From Vibrio sp. SNU_ST1 (GTDB taxonomy: Bacteria; Pseudomonadota; Gammaproteobacteria; Enterobacterales; Vibrionaceae): 64,000 nt of DNA. Of the stretch, positions 35,204 through 44,973 are shown piece after piece. The translations under genes and the position numbers were made by a program. The stretch covers positions 1,302,001 through 1,366,000 of the forward strand of contig NZ_CP130749.1 in the NCBI RefSeq assembly GCF_030563405.1, given 5' to 3'. The notes beneath the pieces are model-generated. The model made no database searches. It was given only the letters and a program-made list of their open reading frames with translations, and was not told the origin of the DNA. Numbering within the stretch: position 1 is the stretch's first letter; the number at the start of each line of letters is the position of its first letter.

Positions 35204-36939
35204 ACGATATCAATACACAATTCGAGCTATCAGACACACCTCACGAACAGTTATTAGAAGCACAGCGCCTCATGGCAATATACAAAAACAATGCTGCGCG
35301 TTATTACTATGAATTGTCCCAACTTGGTGTTGATAAAAGACAGATTTTGGTTTCACATCGCTCTCGCCCCTCCCAAAGTCCAGGGCTTAGCCAATATCAA
35401 GCTCAAACGCTTATTTTTAATACACGTTTTATTGCTTACCCGTCCGTGATTGTTATGTGTCAAAGTGAGTCAGACGTCGTCACCGCTTATCAATTGGCCG
35501 TTAAATTTAACTTACCGGTAAAAGTACGATCTGGCGGGCATGATCACGAAGGTGAATGCACTGGAAATGATGTTGTGCTCCTCGACCTCAGTGGATTAAA
35601 AACACTGGACGTGAAGCAAGACTCTCAAGGTTACGTAGCCGATATTGGTGCTGGCTATCGCTTCTACCAACTTATCCCTATTTTGGCCGACACCGAAAAT
35701 GATTCGCGCCCGGCATTGACCATACCTCATGGAACTTGTGCAACGGTTGGACTAGCGGGTTACATTCAAGGTGGAGGATGGGGTCCTTGGACTCGCTTAC
35801 ATGGCATGTGTTGTGAATCTTTAATTGCAGCAAGAGTCTTATTAGAGAATGGTGAGGTCATCGTGGTTAACGATGAGCACAATTCAGATCTCCTGTGGGC
35901 CCTTCGTGGTGGTGGTGCGTTGAGCTACGGCATTGTATTGGAATTCACAGTTCGTGCCTTCGAGATCCCAGATGAAATTCATCGCTTTGAACTGCACTGG
36001 AACACAAAAGAAGCCAATACTGGGCATAACTCCACTTTCCGTGTTTTAGAGCAATGGGAAACGGCAATTAATGATGAGAACACGATAGAATTGGTTGGAA
36101 CGAACCTTAAAATCAATGCGATTTCCTCTACATCGACTACTGAAAAGAAATGTTTTAAAGAACTTCAGCACCCGTGCATCATGTATGGTTACTGGGACGG
36201 TAGCGAAGAGGAACTTAGAGATTTTGTACAACAATACTTCTCTTCAGGAAAGCTTAAAATCACGGGTACTGACAGCAAGCATTACTATGATTCTGCATTA
36301 ATGGGACATTGGGCAAGAAACTCATTGTATGATGTAAGGCGTCTATCTTCAGCTGCAGATAAAAGTAAGCCGTTTGCTCCTGATTTTGACTCCCCTGCTC
36401 CACACAAAATCACCTCGAAGGTCGTATCACACCAAGGGTTGAGCGACGTTGGCAAAGAGCAGTTGATCCGGTCTTTAACTTCAACACTCATTTGTGAAGA
36501 GAGTGAGTCATTGGGGTTGTTCAGCTACGTGACTCTAGGCGCTATTTCAGGGCCATTCTATGCTAAGGACACGAACGAAAAAGCCAGCAAACGAGTCGCT
36601 TTTTCCTATACAACGTCTCAATACACTATCCAATATCAAACCTGGTGGAACGAAAAGGTTTATGAAGTCGAAAAAGGCCAGCATAACCCTGTCTATAATT
36701 ATGTAAATCGCGCTTTGGATTGGATGGAAGTATGTCGAGATACTGACGTATGTGGGACTAAAGGGGCATTTATTAGCTTTAAAGACAGCTCCATCCCAAC
36801 GCGTGAATATTTCCAACAGCATTACCAATGCTTAATAAAAACGAAAGAAAAGTACAGCGTTCCATATCAAAGACTCCCACTAAATTCGCCGCCAGAAACA
36901 GGTTATAACCACTTTAGGTCAAGAAAAACGATCTATTAA
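35200..36939 (+). CDS. Berberine-bridge-type FAD-linked oxidase
   Basis: The 579-residue protein has an FAD_binding_4 domain (about 75-250) and a BBE-like C-terminal region. VRSGGHDHEG carries the His (about H115) used for 8-alpha-histidyl FAD. GTCATVGLAGYIQGGG carries the Cys (about C179) that gives the second covalent link in bicovalent flavoenzymes. Such enzymes oxidise alcohols, sugars or C-N bonds in natural-product pathways. AAGGAAC lies before its ATG. It probably acts on the peptide product of the cluster or on a small-molecule partner. It is not the SagB-type dehydrogenase common in azole pathways. Confidence 0.85.
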   Translation: MNDINTQFELSDTPHEQLLEAQRLMAIYKNNAARYYYELSQLGVDKRQILVSHRSRPSQSPGLSQYQAQTLIFNTRFIAYPSVIVMCQSESDVVTAYQLAVKFNLPVKVRSGGHDHEGECTGNDVVLLDLSGLKTLDVKQDSQGYVADIGAGYRFYQLIPILADTENDSRPALTIPHGTCATVGLAGYIQGGGWGPWTRLHGMCCESLIAARVLLENGEVIVVNDEHNSDLLWALRGGGALSYGIVLEFTVRAFEIPDEIHRFELHWNTKEANTGHNSTFRVLEQWETAINDENTIELVGTNLKINAISSTSTTEKKCFKELQHPCIMYGYWDGSEEELRDFVQQYFSSGKLKITGTDSKHYYDSALMGHWARNSLYDVRRLSSAADKSKPFAPDFDSPAPHKITSKVVSHQGLSDVGKEQLIRSLTSTLICEESESLGLFSYVTLGAISGPFYAKDTNEKASKRVAFSYTTSQYTIQYQTWWNEKVYEVEKGQHNPVYNYVNRALDWMEVCRDTDVCGTKGAFISFKDSSIPTREYFQQHYQCLIKTKEKYSVPYQRLPLNSPPETGYNHFRSRKTIY

Positions 36940-37288
36940 CGTTCTAAAGCTCTTCGGACTACAAAAAGGCTACCCAGAATATATTTGATACTGTTGATAT
37001 GGTTAATACTGTTGTTACTCTCGACAAATACGTTCAATCAATCTGGGAGGCCTATTTACTGACCTAACAATTTACACGTAAGTAAAAGCCCTCATAGAAA
37101 CCTAGAAAACACGCAATCTAAGTCGTAAAAATGCTATCTAAGTCGTAAAAGTGCTATCTAAGTCACGAAAACACAAACCTTACCTTATGAATCACGTTGA
37201 ATTATTGAAAGTTAATAACAATCGCTATCACTACCACTCCTTAAGTACTAGACTTATGTTCCTCGAGATGGATCTCAAGAGTAGGTAA
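36940..37288. other. 349-bp promoter region of the kinase gene
   Basis: No frame is supported. The main structure is a set of three 20-bp direct repeats (listed separately). AAGAGTAGGT precedes the kinase ATG. Confidence 0.5.
37113..37172 (+). repeat. Three tandem 20-bp direct repeats upstream of the kinase gene
   Basis: The unit is GC(A/T)ATCTAAGTCGTAAAA(A/G)T. Copies 1 (37113-37132) and 2 (37133-37152) differ at two positions. Copy 3 (37153-37172) keeps ATCTAAGTC and diverges after it. The 20-bp period equals two helical turns, so bound proteins would stack on one face. They end about 115 bp before the kinase start and are probable regulator sites. Confidence 0.7.
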
Positions 37289-40200
37289 ATGGCCTTAAAA
37301 GAAAAAACCGCGGACACAATTGAAGCACAGTTTCACTCCAAACATTACACATTGCTTGAACAGATAGGCGAAGGTGGGTTCGGAAAAGTCTATAAAGCGG
37401 TGCAACTCAACACTCAAAAAATCGTCGCGATAAAGTTTCTTACACTAACAGAAACTGAATGCCCTCAGAAAAGACAAAAAAAAATCGCTCGCTTCAAACG
37501 AGAGTGTGATTTAGTTCGTCGTTTAAACCACCCTAACATCGTATCACTGCTGGACAAGGGTCAGCAGGGTGATTATATCTTGTACGCCGTATACGAATTT
37601 GTCGATGGCGTAACACTGAAGGATTATTTGGCTTCTCATGGCCAAATAACACCGTCAGAGTCCGCAGAGATAATGGCCTCAGTACTGGATGCTCTCGCTC
37701 ATGCTCACGAACTCGGTATCATTCATCGAGATATAAAGCCAGCTAACATAATGCTCTTCAATGTAGGGGCGAAACAACACATTAAAATCCTTGATTTTGG
37801 GATCAGTACACTAAAAAGTGATGGGAAAACATCGGATTTCCAAACATTAACATTAAATGATGAAACCTTGGGAACCCCTAAATACAGTGCCCCAGAGCAA
37901 TTAAGAGGTGAGCCATCTTTACCTCAAACTGACGTTTACTCCTGGGGACTGGTTTTTTTAGAGTGTCTTACCGGTGTTCCTGCAATAAAAGGCAACAGTG
38001 CTGCATCCATTTTTTATCATCAACTCAGCGCTGCAAATATCCCGCTAGGCCTCCTCGCGGGACATCATTCGGCACATTTTTTTCGTCGTGTACTTCATAA
38101 GAAAGCACAAGATCGCCCAGGTAACACCGTTGAATTATATCGTGAATTTCGTCGATTTAATTTTTCCGACATAGCACCAAAGGCTTCTCACTCGGTCTCG
38201 ACAGAGGCGTCAGAATTTACCCAAGAATCAATGACACAAACAGGGGAACTATCATCCTCTTACTACTCAAAATTCACGGAGAGAAAACAAATCACAGCTC
38301 TGTGCTTGATTCTTTCTGAAGATACGACAGGTTCTAGCGAGTCGACACTCGACAAGCAAGATATAGCGGAAATGCTTTTATCAGATCATCACAGTCAATG
38401 TGTCGATATCGCACTTCGTTTTGGGGCAACTCATGTAGCTACCGTTGGTGATACTACGCTATTTTATTTCGGCTACCCCGTGGTCAGTGACAACGATAGC
38501 CGACTCAGCGCCAGAGCAGCGCTCGATATTTGGAGCAACCTCCACGCTAAACAAACATCACTCTTAGAACAGCATAATCTCAAATTCGAACTTAGAATCG
38601 GCCTGTCTAAAGGGATGATGAGAAGCATAGATGGGGCGATACCTGAAGGGCGAGTTTCAGCCGAAGCGATGACTCTTGCTCGAAATAGTCATCCCGGCGA
38701 AATCACCTGTTCGCCTCAATTTAGGGAGATGCTGAGTCATCAGCTTTTGTTTGAGCCCATTAGCCATGATTCAACATACGCGGCACCTTGTGGGTATCGT
38801 CTTAAGGGGGAGCGTTTATCTGAAGCTTTCTCATTTCTGCGGAAAACACAATCACACAGCACTATTGTGGGTCGTCAAATAACCCTCGAACAACTTTTTC
38901 GTTTAAACCAGCCCCATTGCCAACATCGCCTCTTTCATATTTACGGTGAAGCTGGGATCGGTAAGTCTCGTTTACTTCTCGAACTAAAAGAGCGCTTAAG
39001 CAGCACCCGTTCGTTTTCTCTGCAGTGTTTACCTGAGTTTCAAACAAATGCTCTGTTCCCCTTGCTCAACTTTTTTTCTACGCACTTCGAGCTCAATGGT
39101 CAACATGCCGAGTATAACTACAAAACGGCAATAGATTCACTGCCGTTCTCATCACTAGAAAGAGAAAGAGGCTCAGCCATTCTCTGGGCCTGGCTACAAC
39201 CTTATTCAAAATTGTCTCACCAAAGTGAAAAGGAATTCCAACAAGCAATATCGAGCCTTTCTCTTAGCCAACAGAAGTCATATCTCTTTTTAACCATGTA
39301 TCACCTTCTGTCTTTGGTTTGCAACGGATCCGCAACCGATCACGACTCATGCTTGTTTATTTGTGAGGATGTCCATTGGTCTGATGCTACTACGTTAGAA
39401 TTTATTCACTATCTGATTGAAAAAGCAGTTCACAATACCCAAAACGTTCGCTGGCTGAACAGCTCACGTACACCTCTTCCTCAAACACTAAAATCGACTA
39501 AAGCTTACGAGGTTGAACTTTCATCTCTAACACAGGGGGAGTGCCACCAATTGATTGAACACTTATTCGATCACGTAGCCGTTAGCGAGCAAGTGAAGCA
39601 ATTATTCACAACCAGAAGCGACGGAAACCCACTCTTTCTTGAGGAGTTGGTGTTTCATGCACAGAAAAACAACCTAGTTACAAAGGTGAATGGCTGTATT
39701 GACTTCACCGTCACCGAGCCTGAATCACAAGTACCGGAAAACCTCAGAGGCACCCTTCAACAGAAACTCAATGATCTAACTTTCGCTAAAGATACCGCCC
39801 AACTTGCAGCCGCTATAGGACGAACATTCGGCGAAGCATTAATTCTACAAGCTTCAGACAAGAACATAGGGCAGATCCAAGCTGACCTAGATGAGCTGCA
39901 GCGTAGCAATATTGTTTTTAAACAACGCAGTGTGGAAGGCAACCTATATCAATTCAAGCACGCTCTAATACGCGATGCCATCTACGAAAGTTCGACAACA
40001 CAACACATCACTCACCAGCAACTCGCAATGGCCATGGAAAACCAAGAGGGGGCAGACTATCCCCCTGCAGTAATTGGCGATCATTGGTCAAACACACACA
40101 CACCGGTACGAGCGACGGTCTACTATTTGAAAGCGGGAGAGCAAGCTGCTAAAGCTTCCATGGTAGACGATGCAATTCGACATTATGAAAAGTCGCTAAA

Positions 40201-41359
40201 CATATCGTTGCTTGCTGATAAAAATGACGGAGCCAATCCTGACAAACTCTCAGCTCTTATCGGGCTTGGTGATAACTTGATCCGTTTAGCGAAACACGAC
40301 GAAGCACGCTCTTATTACCTAGAAGCTCTTAATGAAAATACGGCGGGGGATATTTTAACCAGCGTCATTTTGTACGTTAAATACGGTAAATCTCTAGAAA
40401 CTCATCATTTACATGAAAAGGCTCTAGGTAGCTATAACCGGGCAGAAGCTCTGTTAAACAGCCATATGGTTAAGGATTCAAGTTGGTATAACACATGGTT
40501 AACGGTCCAATTATCTAAATTGTATATCCATTACTGGCGTAACGAATTGCCTAACATGAGCAGCATAATTTGCAGTATTGAAGCGTGTCTTGAGCACTTT
40601 ACGGATCCACATTCACAAGCACAGTTTTACGATGCAAAGCTACAATTTGAATTGCGAAGAACTCGTTACAATCTAACTAAAAATCAGATCAGTTTAGCTC
40701 AAACAGCCTACAACACATCGTTAGAAACTGACGATCATCAACTGCAAACACACAGCTTGTTTAGCTTAGGATTTACGTACTTATTTAGTCAACAGTATAC
40801 GGAGGCAGAAAACCACCTTTTAGCTGCGTTAAAAAGCGCCAATGAGAAAGCCGATGCAACACTTAAAACCCGTTGCCTCGCCTACCTAACCGTACTTTTT
40901 AGACTGCAAGGTGATATTGAGAATACACGTCGTTATTTGGATCAAGCCTTATCCTACGCAAAAAACTCTGGGATGGATGACTACGTTGCTATTGCTTGTG
41001 CAAATGAATCTTGGCTTGCTTGCAGACAAGGCGATGTTTCTCACAGCCAAGCTCTCATCCAAAAGAGCAATAATATTTGGAAAGCGCTATCAAACGAGTT
41101 TCCATTTCCACTTCAATGGTTAGCTTTACTCGTAGAACTCGAGCTATTAACTCTTATACCGTCAGACGTAATAGCAGATAGCGTTCAAGAGCGCACCATC
41201 GAAATCGCTATAACATTGCTGGACATCAGCCAGCACGCACTTCCCCACCCCGTCATTTGCCCACTCAAGGAAGTAATAACTGAAAAGCACAACGACGCAC
41301 ATCGTCAGCAACTAATACTCCAAGCATTGAGAAATGCACAAGAGCTAGGTTATTTATAA
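37289..41359 (+). CDS. Ser/Thr kinase-cyclase-like-ATPase-TPR fusion (TOMM kinase/cyclase type)
   Basis: The 1356-residue protein has four parts. (1) An active-looking Hanks kinase, residues 20-290: Gly loop GEGGFG (27-32), K49, HRDIKPAN (146-153), DFG (169-171), APE (201-203). (2) A class III nucleotide-cyclase homology domain, about 330-490: the second metal Asp is kept (VGDTTLFYFG) but the first is missing (ALCLILSE where FxDI is usual), so catalysis is doubtful. (3) A STAND/AAA ATPase with Walker A GEAGIGKSR (about 552) and Walker B LFICEDVHWSD (about 687). (4) C-terminal TPR-like helices from about 930. Length and order match the 'TOMM system kinase/cyclase fusion' family known beside azole-peptide genes. 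It is the likely signal sensor of the cluster. Confidence 0.9.
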   Translation: MALKEKTADTIEAQFHSKHYTLLEQIGEGGFGKVYKAVQLNTQKIVAIKFLTLTETECPQKRQKKIARFKRECDLVRRLNHPNIVSLLDKGQQGDYILYAVYEFVDGVTLKDYLASHGQITPSESAEIMASVLDALAHAHELGIIHRDIKPANIMLFNVGAKQHIKILDFGISTLKSDGKTSDFQTLTLNDETLGTPKYSAPEQLRGEPSLPQTDVYSWGLVFLECLTGVPAIKGNSAASIFYHQLSAANIPLGLLAGHHSAHFFRRVLHKKAQDRPGNTVELYREFRRFNFSDIAPKASHSVSTEASEFTQESMTQTGELSSSYYSKFTERKQITALCLILSEDTTGSSESTLDKQDIAEMLLSDHHSQCVDIALRFGATHVATVGDTTLFYFGYPVVSDNDSRLSARAALDIWSNLHAKQTSLLEQHNLKFELRIGLSKGMMRSIDGAIPEGRVSAEAMTLARNSHPGEITCSPQFREMLSHQLLFEPISHDSTYAAPCGYRLKGERLSEAFSFLRKTQSHSTIVGRQITLEQLFRLNQPHCQHRLFHIYGEAGIGKSRLLLELKERLSSTRSFSLQCLPEFQTNALFPLLNFFSTHFELNGQHAEYNYKTAIDSLPFSSLERERGSAILWAWLQPYSKLSHQSEKEFQQAISSLSLSQQKSYLFLTMYHLLSLVCNGSATDHDSCLFICEDVHWSDATTLEFIHYLIEKAVHNTQNVRWLNSSRTPLPQTLKSTKAYEVELSSLTQGECHQLIEHLFDHVAVSEQVKQLFTTRSDGNPLFLEELVFHAQKNNLVTKVNGCIDFTVTEPESQVPENLRGTLQQKLNDLTFAKDTAQLAAAIGRTFGEALILQASDKNIGQIQADLDELQRSNIVFKQRSVEGNLYQFKHALIRDAIYESSTTQHITHQQLAMAMENQEGADYPPAVIGDHWSNTHTPVRATVYYLKAGEQAAKASMVDDAIRHYEKSLNISLLADKNDGANPDKLSALIGLGDNLIRLAKHDEARSYYLEALNENTAGDILTSVILYVKYGKSLETHHLHEKALGSYNRAEALLNSHMVKDSSWYNTWLTVQLSKLYIHYWRNELPNMSSIICSIEACLEHFTDPHSQAQFYDAKLQFELRRTRYNLTKNQISLAQTAYNTSLETDDHQLQTHSLFSLGFTYLFSQQYTEAENHLLAALKSANEKADATLKTRCLAYLTVLFRLQGDIENTRRYLDQALSYAKNSGMDDYVAIACANESWLACRQGDVSHSQALIQKSNNIWKALSNEFPFPLQWLALLVELELLTLIPSDVIADSVQERTIEIAITLLDISQHALPHPVICPLKEVITEKHNDAHRQQLILQALRNAQELGYL

Positions 41360-41374
41360 TTAAAAGGACAAAAT

Positions 41375-42292
41375 ATGAACAACCAATCCATAGAAGAACT
41401 TCAAAAGGAACTGAGCCCTTACATTGATGAGAAAGGTCAACTGACTCTGCGTTCACAAGATATTTATGTGATCAGACAAAATGGCCAACAGGCGACACTC
41501 ATCAATCATGAAGACTACACGTCAGAGTCGGTAAAACGCATTGAATGGTGCTACAGCTCAACCGATTATCACTTCTTTTTTGGGGCTCAAAAGGAAGGTC
41601 AAAAGCTGCAACAAATCAATATTATGGGGCCTGCGTTGACTAAAATTGTGCCGTGGAACCTAGACAATGCACAGTGTCCGCCTGAAATTAATATGTCAGA
41701 TTTAAAACCTGGATATCTACTCGACCTGCGTCTTTTACAGCTCAATAGGTTACGTGCTCCCCTACACAAGTCCTCTCTGCAGGACGTTGGCAGAGACTCC
41801 CCTATTAGTAAACTTGAGTTGAACTCTAGCGCACCTGTCGCGAGTTTTGTTAACGACCACATTCCATTATCAGCGCTAAAGCAACTCAAAGAACCTGTAT
41901 CTGAAAATATCTATATCGTTTCCTACGTCAACCCTTTATTAGTCAGAGATGATAACCAGTTTTATCCCTATCATGTTCACTACCTCAGCGTAAGCGATCT
42001 AGACCAACTAGAGGCTTTGAATCTAGAAGAAGGCGCAACTGAGAACCTCAATGAGTTGCAAGATACTCTTAATGAGTTAAAAGCCAGCATTCATCGGCAC
42101 CAAGATGACTTAGTTCCTCATTTAGACTCTATTAAACAGAACAGCAATACACTAACAGCCCAGTCACTAGCTCGATACTATCGTGATGCCGGTGTACAAG
42201 TCGGAGCGGTAAACCCGAAAGATTTGCAGGAAGAAAGCTTACTCGTGGGAACCGTTTGCACTGTTGCAAACTTGCAGAGCTTCCTTAAATAA
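41375..42292 (+). CDS. Unrecognised 305-residue protein of the YcaO/TfuA cluster
   Basis: It is soluble, with no signal or membrane segment. The N-terminal 130 residues look like a beta-rich domain (LTLRSQDIYVIRQNG, IEWCYSSTDYHFFFG), and the C-terminal part has a coiled-coil-like helix (ENLNELQDTLNELKASIHRH). It begins 15 nt after the kinase gene with AAGGAC at the right distance, so it is co-transcribed and perhaps a kinase partner or peptide-binding scaffold. No known family was recalled. Its Cys count is low, which argues against a precursor role. Confidence 0.7.
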   Translation: MNNQSIEELQKELSPYIDEKGQLTLRSQDIYVIRQNGQQATLINHEDYTSESVKRIEWCYSSTDYHFFFGAQKEGQKLQQINIMGPALTKIVPWNLDNAQCPPEINMSDLKPGYLLDLRLLQLNRLRAPLHKSSLQDVGRDSPISKLELNSSAPVASFVNDHIPLSALKQLKEPVSENIYIVSYVNPLLVRDDNQFYPYHVHYLSVSDLDQLEALNLEEGATENLNELQDTLNELKASIHRHQDDLVPHLDSIKQNSNTLTAQSLARYYRDAGVQVGAVNPKDLQEESLLVGTVCTVANLQSFLK

Positions 42293-42412
42293 GAAGCGAG
42301 TTACTGTTTTGTTCGAGTATTGCTTTTATTTAAGTAATTGCTTTATTCGAGTAATTGCTAAGGAGCCAAATAGGATATTTGGCTCCGACTCTTTGTCGTT
42401 GAAGGACCATTA

Positions 42413-43639
42413 ATGCCTCAGAAAAAACACCGAAAAGGAACGCATCGCCAGTGCTCTCCCGAGACCACTTTCGAAAGAATATCCCCCTACTTTAAAGAGA
42501 TGGGAATAACCCGCGTTGCAAACATCACTGGGTTGGATCATATCGGAATTCCAGTCGTCACTGTCTGCCGACCTGACTCCTATGCTATTTCTGTCGCTCA
42601 AGGAAAAGGGGTGGACTTGATGTCAGCAAAAGTATCTGGCGCTATGGAAGCAATAGAAACTTACCACGCTGAGCACATCGAACTTCCGCTTAAGCTAGCA
42701 AATTTTCATCATCTTTCGAAAAAGTGTTCAGTTCTAAATATCGAGGCTTTGCCCAGGTTGGCGTTTAGTCAATTCTCAGAACATGAACAACGTCTGTGGG
42801 TGGAAGGAACTGAGCTGTTTACTCAACAATCTACATATGTCCCTTATGAGGTTGTTCATTGCAACTATACGCTTCCATTACCTACTGGCAGTGGCGCTTT
42901 TATTATGAGTTCAAACGGTTTGGCTTCCGGCAATAGCATAGAGGAAGCGATAGTACACGGGCTCTGTGAAACAATCGAACGCGATGCCTTAGCATTGTGG
43001 AGAGTAAAGCAACGACACCTAAGTGACCCGCACACTAACCAACTAGACCTCAATACCGTTGATGATGAGGATTGCCTGGCAATTATCGAACAATACCGTT
43101 TGGCTGGTATTGACGTTCAAGTTTGGGATATCACGTCAGATATTGAACTCGCGAGTTTCTTCTGCCGAATCATCTCTAACTCACAAGGGCAAGGCCCTTC
43201 TTATCCAGCTTTCGGTTCAGGCACTCACCCATGCAAGGCCATCAGCCTGTTAAGAGCGTTAACAGAAGCAGCGCAGACGCGTCTAACCATGATTTCGGGT
43301 TCGAGAGATGATATCGATGCCAACGCGTACCTAAGCCTAAATTCCAAGCAGAAGGAGCAAACAATTAACATGAAACCTTGTTTGCTAAGAAATTTTAAAG
43401 ATATCCACTCTTGGAACAATACGTGCTTTACGAAAGACATTGAACTCATTTTAAGCAAGCTAAATAAGGTCGGTCTTACTCAGGCTGCCTTCGTAAACCT
43501 AGAAAAAAGTGAATTTCGTATCCCTGTTGTACGTGTCATTGTTCCTGGATTAGAAGGTATTGAAGAGTTAGCAGGTTACAAGATGGGAGCGCGAGCTTTA
43601 GCTGTCAAAGGCTCGTTAGCTGCGGGAGAATTAGCATGA
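42413..43639 (+). CDS. YcaO-domain ATP-dependent peptide-backbone-modifying enzyme
   Basis: The 408-residue protein has the YcaO ATP/Mg-binding residues: AMEAIETYHAE (E79, E82), CETIERDAL (E186, E189), GSGTHP near 264-269 and LTEAAQTRL near 280. YcaO enzymes phosphorylate a backbone amide oxygen so that a nucleophile can attack, giving azolines, amidines or, with TfuA, thioamides. The C-terminus (GSLAAGELA) lacks the PxPxP end of azoline-forming YcaOs, and no cyclodehydratase partner protein is encoded nearby. Both points favour the TfuA-assisted, possibly thioamide, chemistry. Its TGA overlaps the TfuA start by 4 nt. Confidence 0.92.
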   Translation: MPQKKHRKGTHRQCSPETTFERISPYFKEMGITRVANITGLDHIGIPVVTVCRPDSYAISVAQGKGVDLMSAKVSGAMEAIETYHAEHIELPLKLANFHHLSKKCSVLNIEALPRLAFSQFSEHEQRLWVEGTELFTQQSTYVPYEVVHCNYTLPLPTGSGAFIMSSNGLASGNSIEEAIVHGLCETIERDALALWRVKQRHLSDPHTNQLDLNTVDDEDCLAIIEQYRLAGIDVQVWDITSDIELASFFCRIISNSQGQGPSYPAFGSGTHPCKAISLLRALTEAAQTRLTMISGSRDDIDANAYLSLNSKQKEQTINMKPCLLRNFKDIHSWNNTCFTKDIELILSKLNKVGLTQAAFVNLEKSEFRIPVVRVIVPGLEGIEELAGYKMGARALAVKGSLAAGELA

Positions 43640-44973
43640 ACATCATTGTGTTTTCCGGCCCGACTCTCTCTACGACTAAGATTAAGCGTATTATAAATGC
43701 AGACTGTCGGCCCCCCGCCAAGCAAGGAGACATTTATTTAGCCACATACGACCAACCGAATGTGATCGTTTTGATTGACGGTTACTTCGAAAGTGTTCCT
43801 GCTGTCTGGCACAAAGAAATACTCTATGCCTTATCTTTAGGCATCAAAGTATATGGTTGCTCGAGCATGGGAGCTCTAAGAGCAGCCGAGCTAGCCCACT
43901 TTGGGATGCAAGGTTCTGGTAGGGTCTTCGAAGACTACATAAACGGAGTTTTGGAAGACGATGACGAGGTCGCTCTGGTTCATGGGCCCGCAGAACTGGG
44001 GTACCCACACGTCTCGATCCCTATGGTGAACATTCGTGCAACCCTAGAGCACGCCATCGAGAGTCATATAATAAACCAACAAGAGTCAGCGCTAATTATA
44101 GAGGCATTAAAACAGCTTCACTACCCGAAGCGAACTTTATCTAAGCTTTATGAATATGCTCTGGAGTTATTTGGGGACGATAGGGCTCAGTCATTACGTA
44201 GGTTTACAGAAAACAATTACATAGATATAAAAAAATGTGATGCTGTTACTCTTCTAAAAAAACTTGCTGAGTACCCAAAGCTGTTGCTCCCACTCTCACC
44301 AGAAGTTAGGCATCACTTTAAGCCAACAGATGCCTGGGAGCGGTTAGTTTCTCAATTGAACTACCAAAGAAAACTCTCAACCCATTCAATAACGAGTGAG
44401 GAACTACACCGAGAACTCAAGATCGATGGTTGCTTTTGGGAGCTCAAACAACAGGCAATTTCCCGAAAAAGCGCATTGAGAACCGCATCTTCCCATAATC
44501 CAAGCATTTCGGGTGAGCATAAACAAAATGCCTTACTTGAAATGGCTCTTAGACAATCGGCCTATACAGACCAAGTCTTAGATTTTAAGCACTTAGCTAA
44601 CTGGTTAACCTCACAACAAGTCAGCAATCACGACTTTGACGCGCTTGTTTCCCATGAATCTCTGCTCGCTTGGCTAAGTGGAAACCACCAGCATTTTGAC
44701 GAAGAGCTGATCGATCTGTTGAAGCTCAATCAGCGCTATTCCGACTACCAATCTCGGATAACATTTAAACGCGATACCCCTTTACTGTCTCTGTCTGACC
44801 TCAATATCAATGAAGAACAGTTATGGAACTGGTTTTTTTCAACCAAGCATCCAAATAGCCTTACGCAAAACCCAAACGACCTTTGGCCAATACTTGGCTT
44901 TTCGTCCTATAGCGAGCTAGAACGCGCCGCTATCCAGGACTATCAATTTCATCTGCAATCAGGAAGTCACTAA
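43636..44973 (+). CDS. TfuA-domain partner of YcaO
   Basis: The 445-residue protein has an N-terminal TfuA domain (about 1-200) with IVFSGPTLS, LIDGYFESVPAVWHKEILYAL and YGCSSMGALRAAEL, as in TfuA proteins paired with YcaO. TfuA is thought to help deliver sulfur to YcaO in thioamide formation (thioviridamide, methyl-coenzyme M reductase). The remaining 245 residues are an unrecognised helical extension, making this longer than simple TfuA proteins (often about 250). It overlaps both neighbours (ATGA before, TAATG after), so the three are tightly coupled. Confidence 0.9.
   Translation: MNIIVFSGPTLSTTKIKRIINADCRPPAKQGDIYLATYDQPNVIVLIDGYFESVPAVWHKEILYALSLGIKVYGCSSMGALRAAELAHFGMQGSGRVFEDYINGVLEDDDEVALVHGPAELGYPHVSIPMVNIRATLEHAIESHIINQQESALIIEALKQLHYPKRTLSKLYEYALELFGDDRAQSLRRFTENNYIDIKKCDAVTLLKKLAEYPKLLLPLSPEVRHHFKPTDAWERLVSQLNYQRKLSTHSITSEELHRELKIDGCFWELKQQAISRKSALRTASSHNPSISGEHKQNALLEMALRQSAYTDQVLDFKHLANWLTSQQVSNHDFDALVSHESLLAWLSGNHQHFDEELIDLLKLNQRYSDYQSRITFKRDTPLLSLSDLNINEEQLWNWFFSTKHPNSLTQNPNDLWPILGFSSYSELERAAIQDYQFHLQSGSH

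Noticed and set aside
34861..35220. Minus-strand 119-codon frame across the shared operator and the precursor candidate
   Set aside because: It runs through the inverted-repeat operator, has no ribosome-binding site and no protein-like features.
37113..37172. CRISPR array
   Set aside because: The three 20-bp repeats abut with no spacers, and no cas genes are near.
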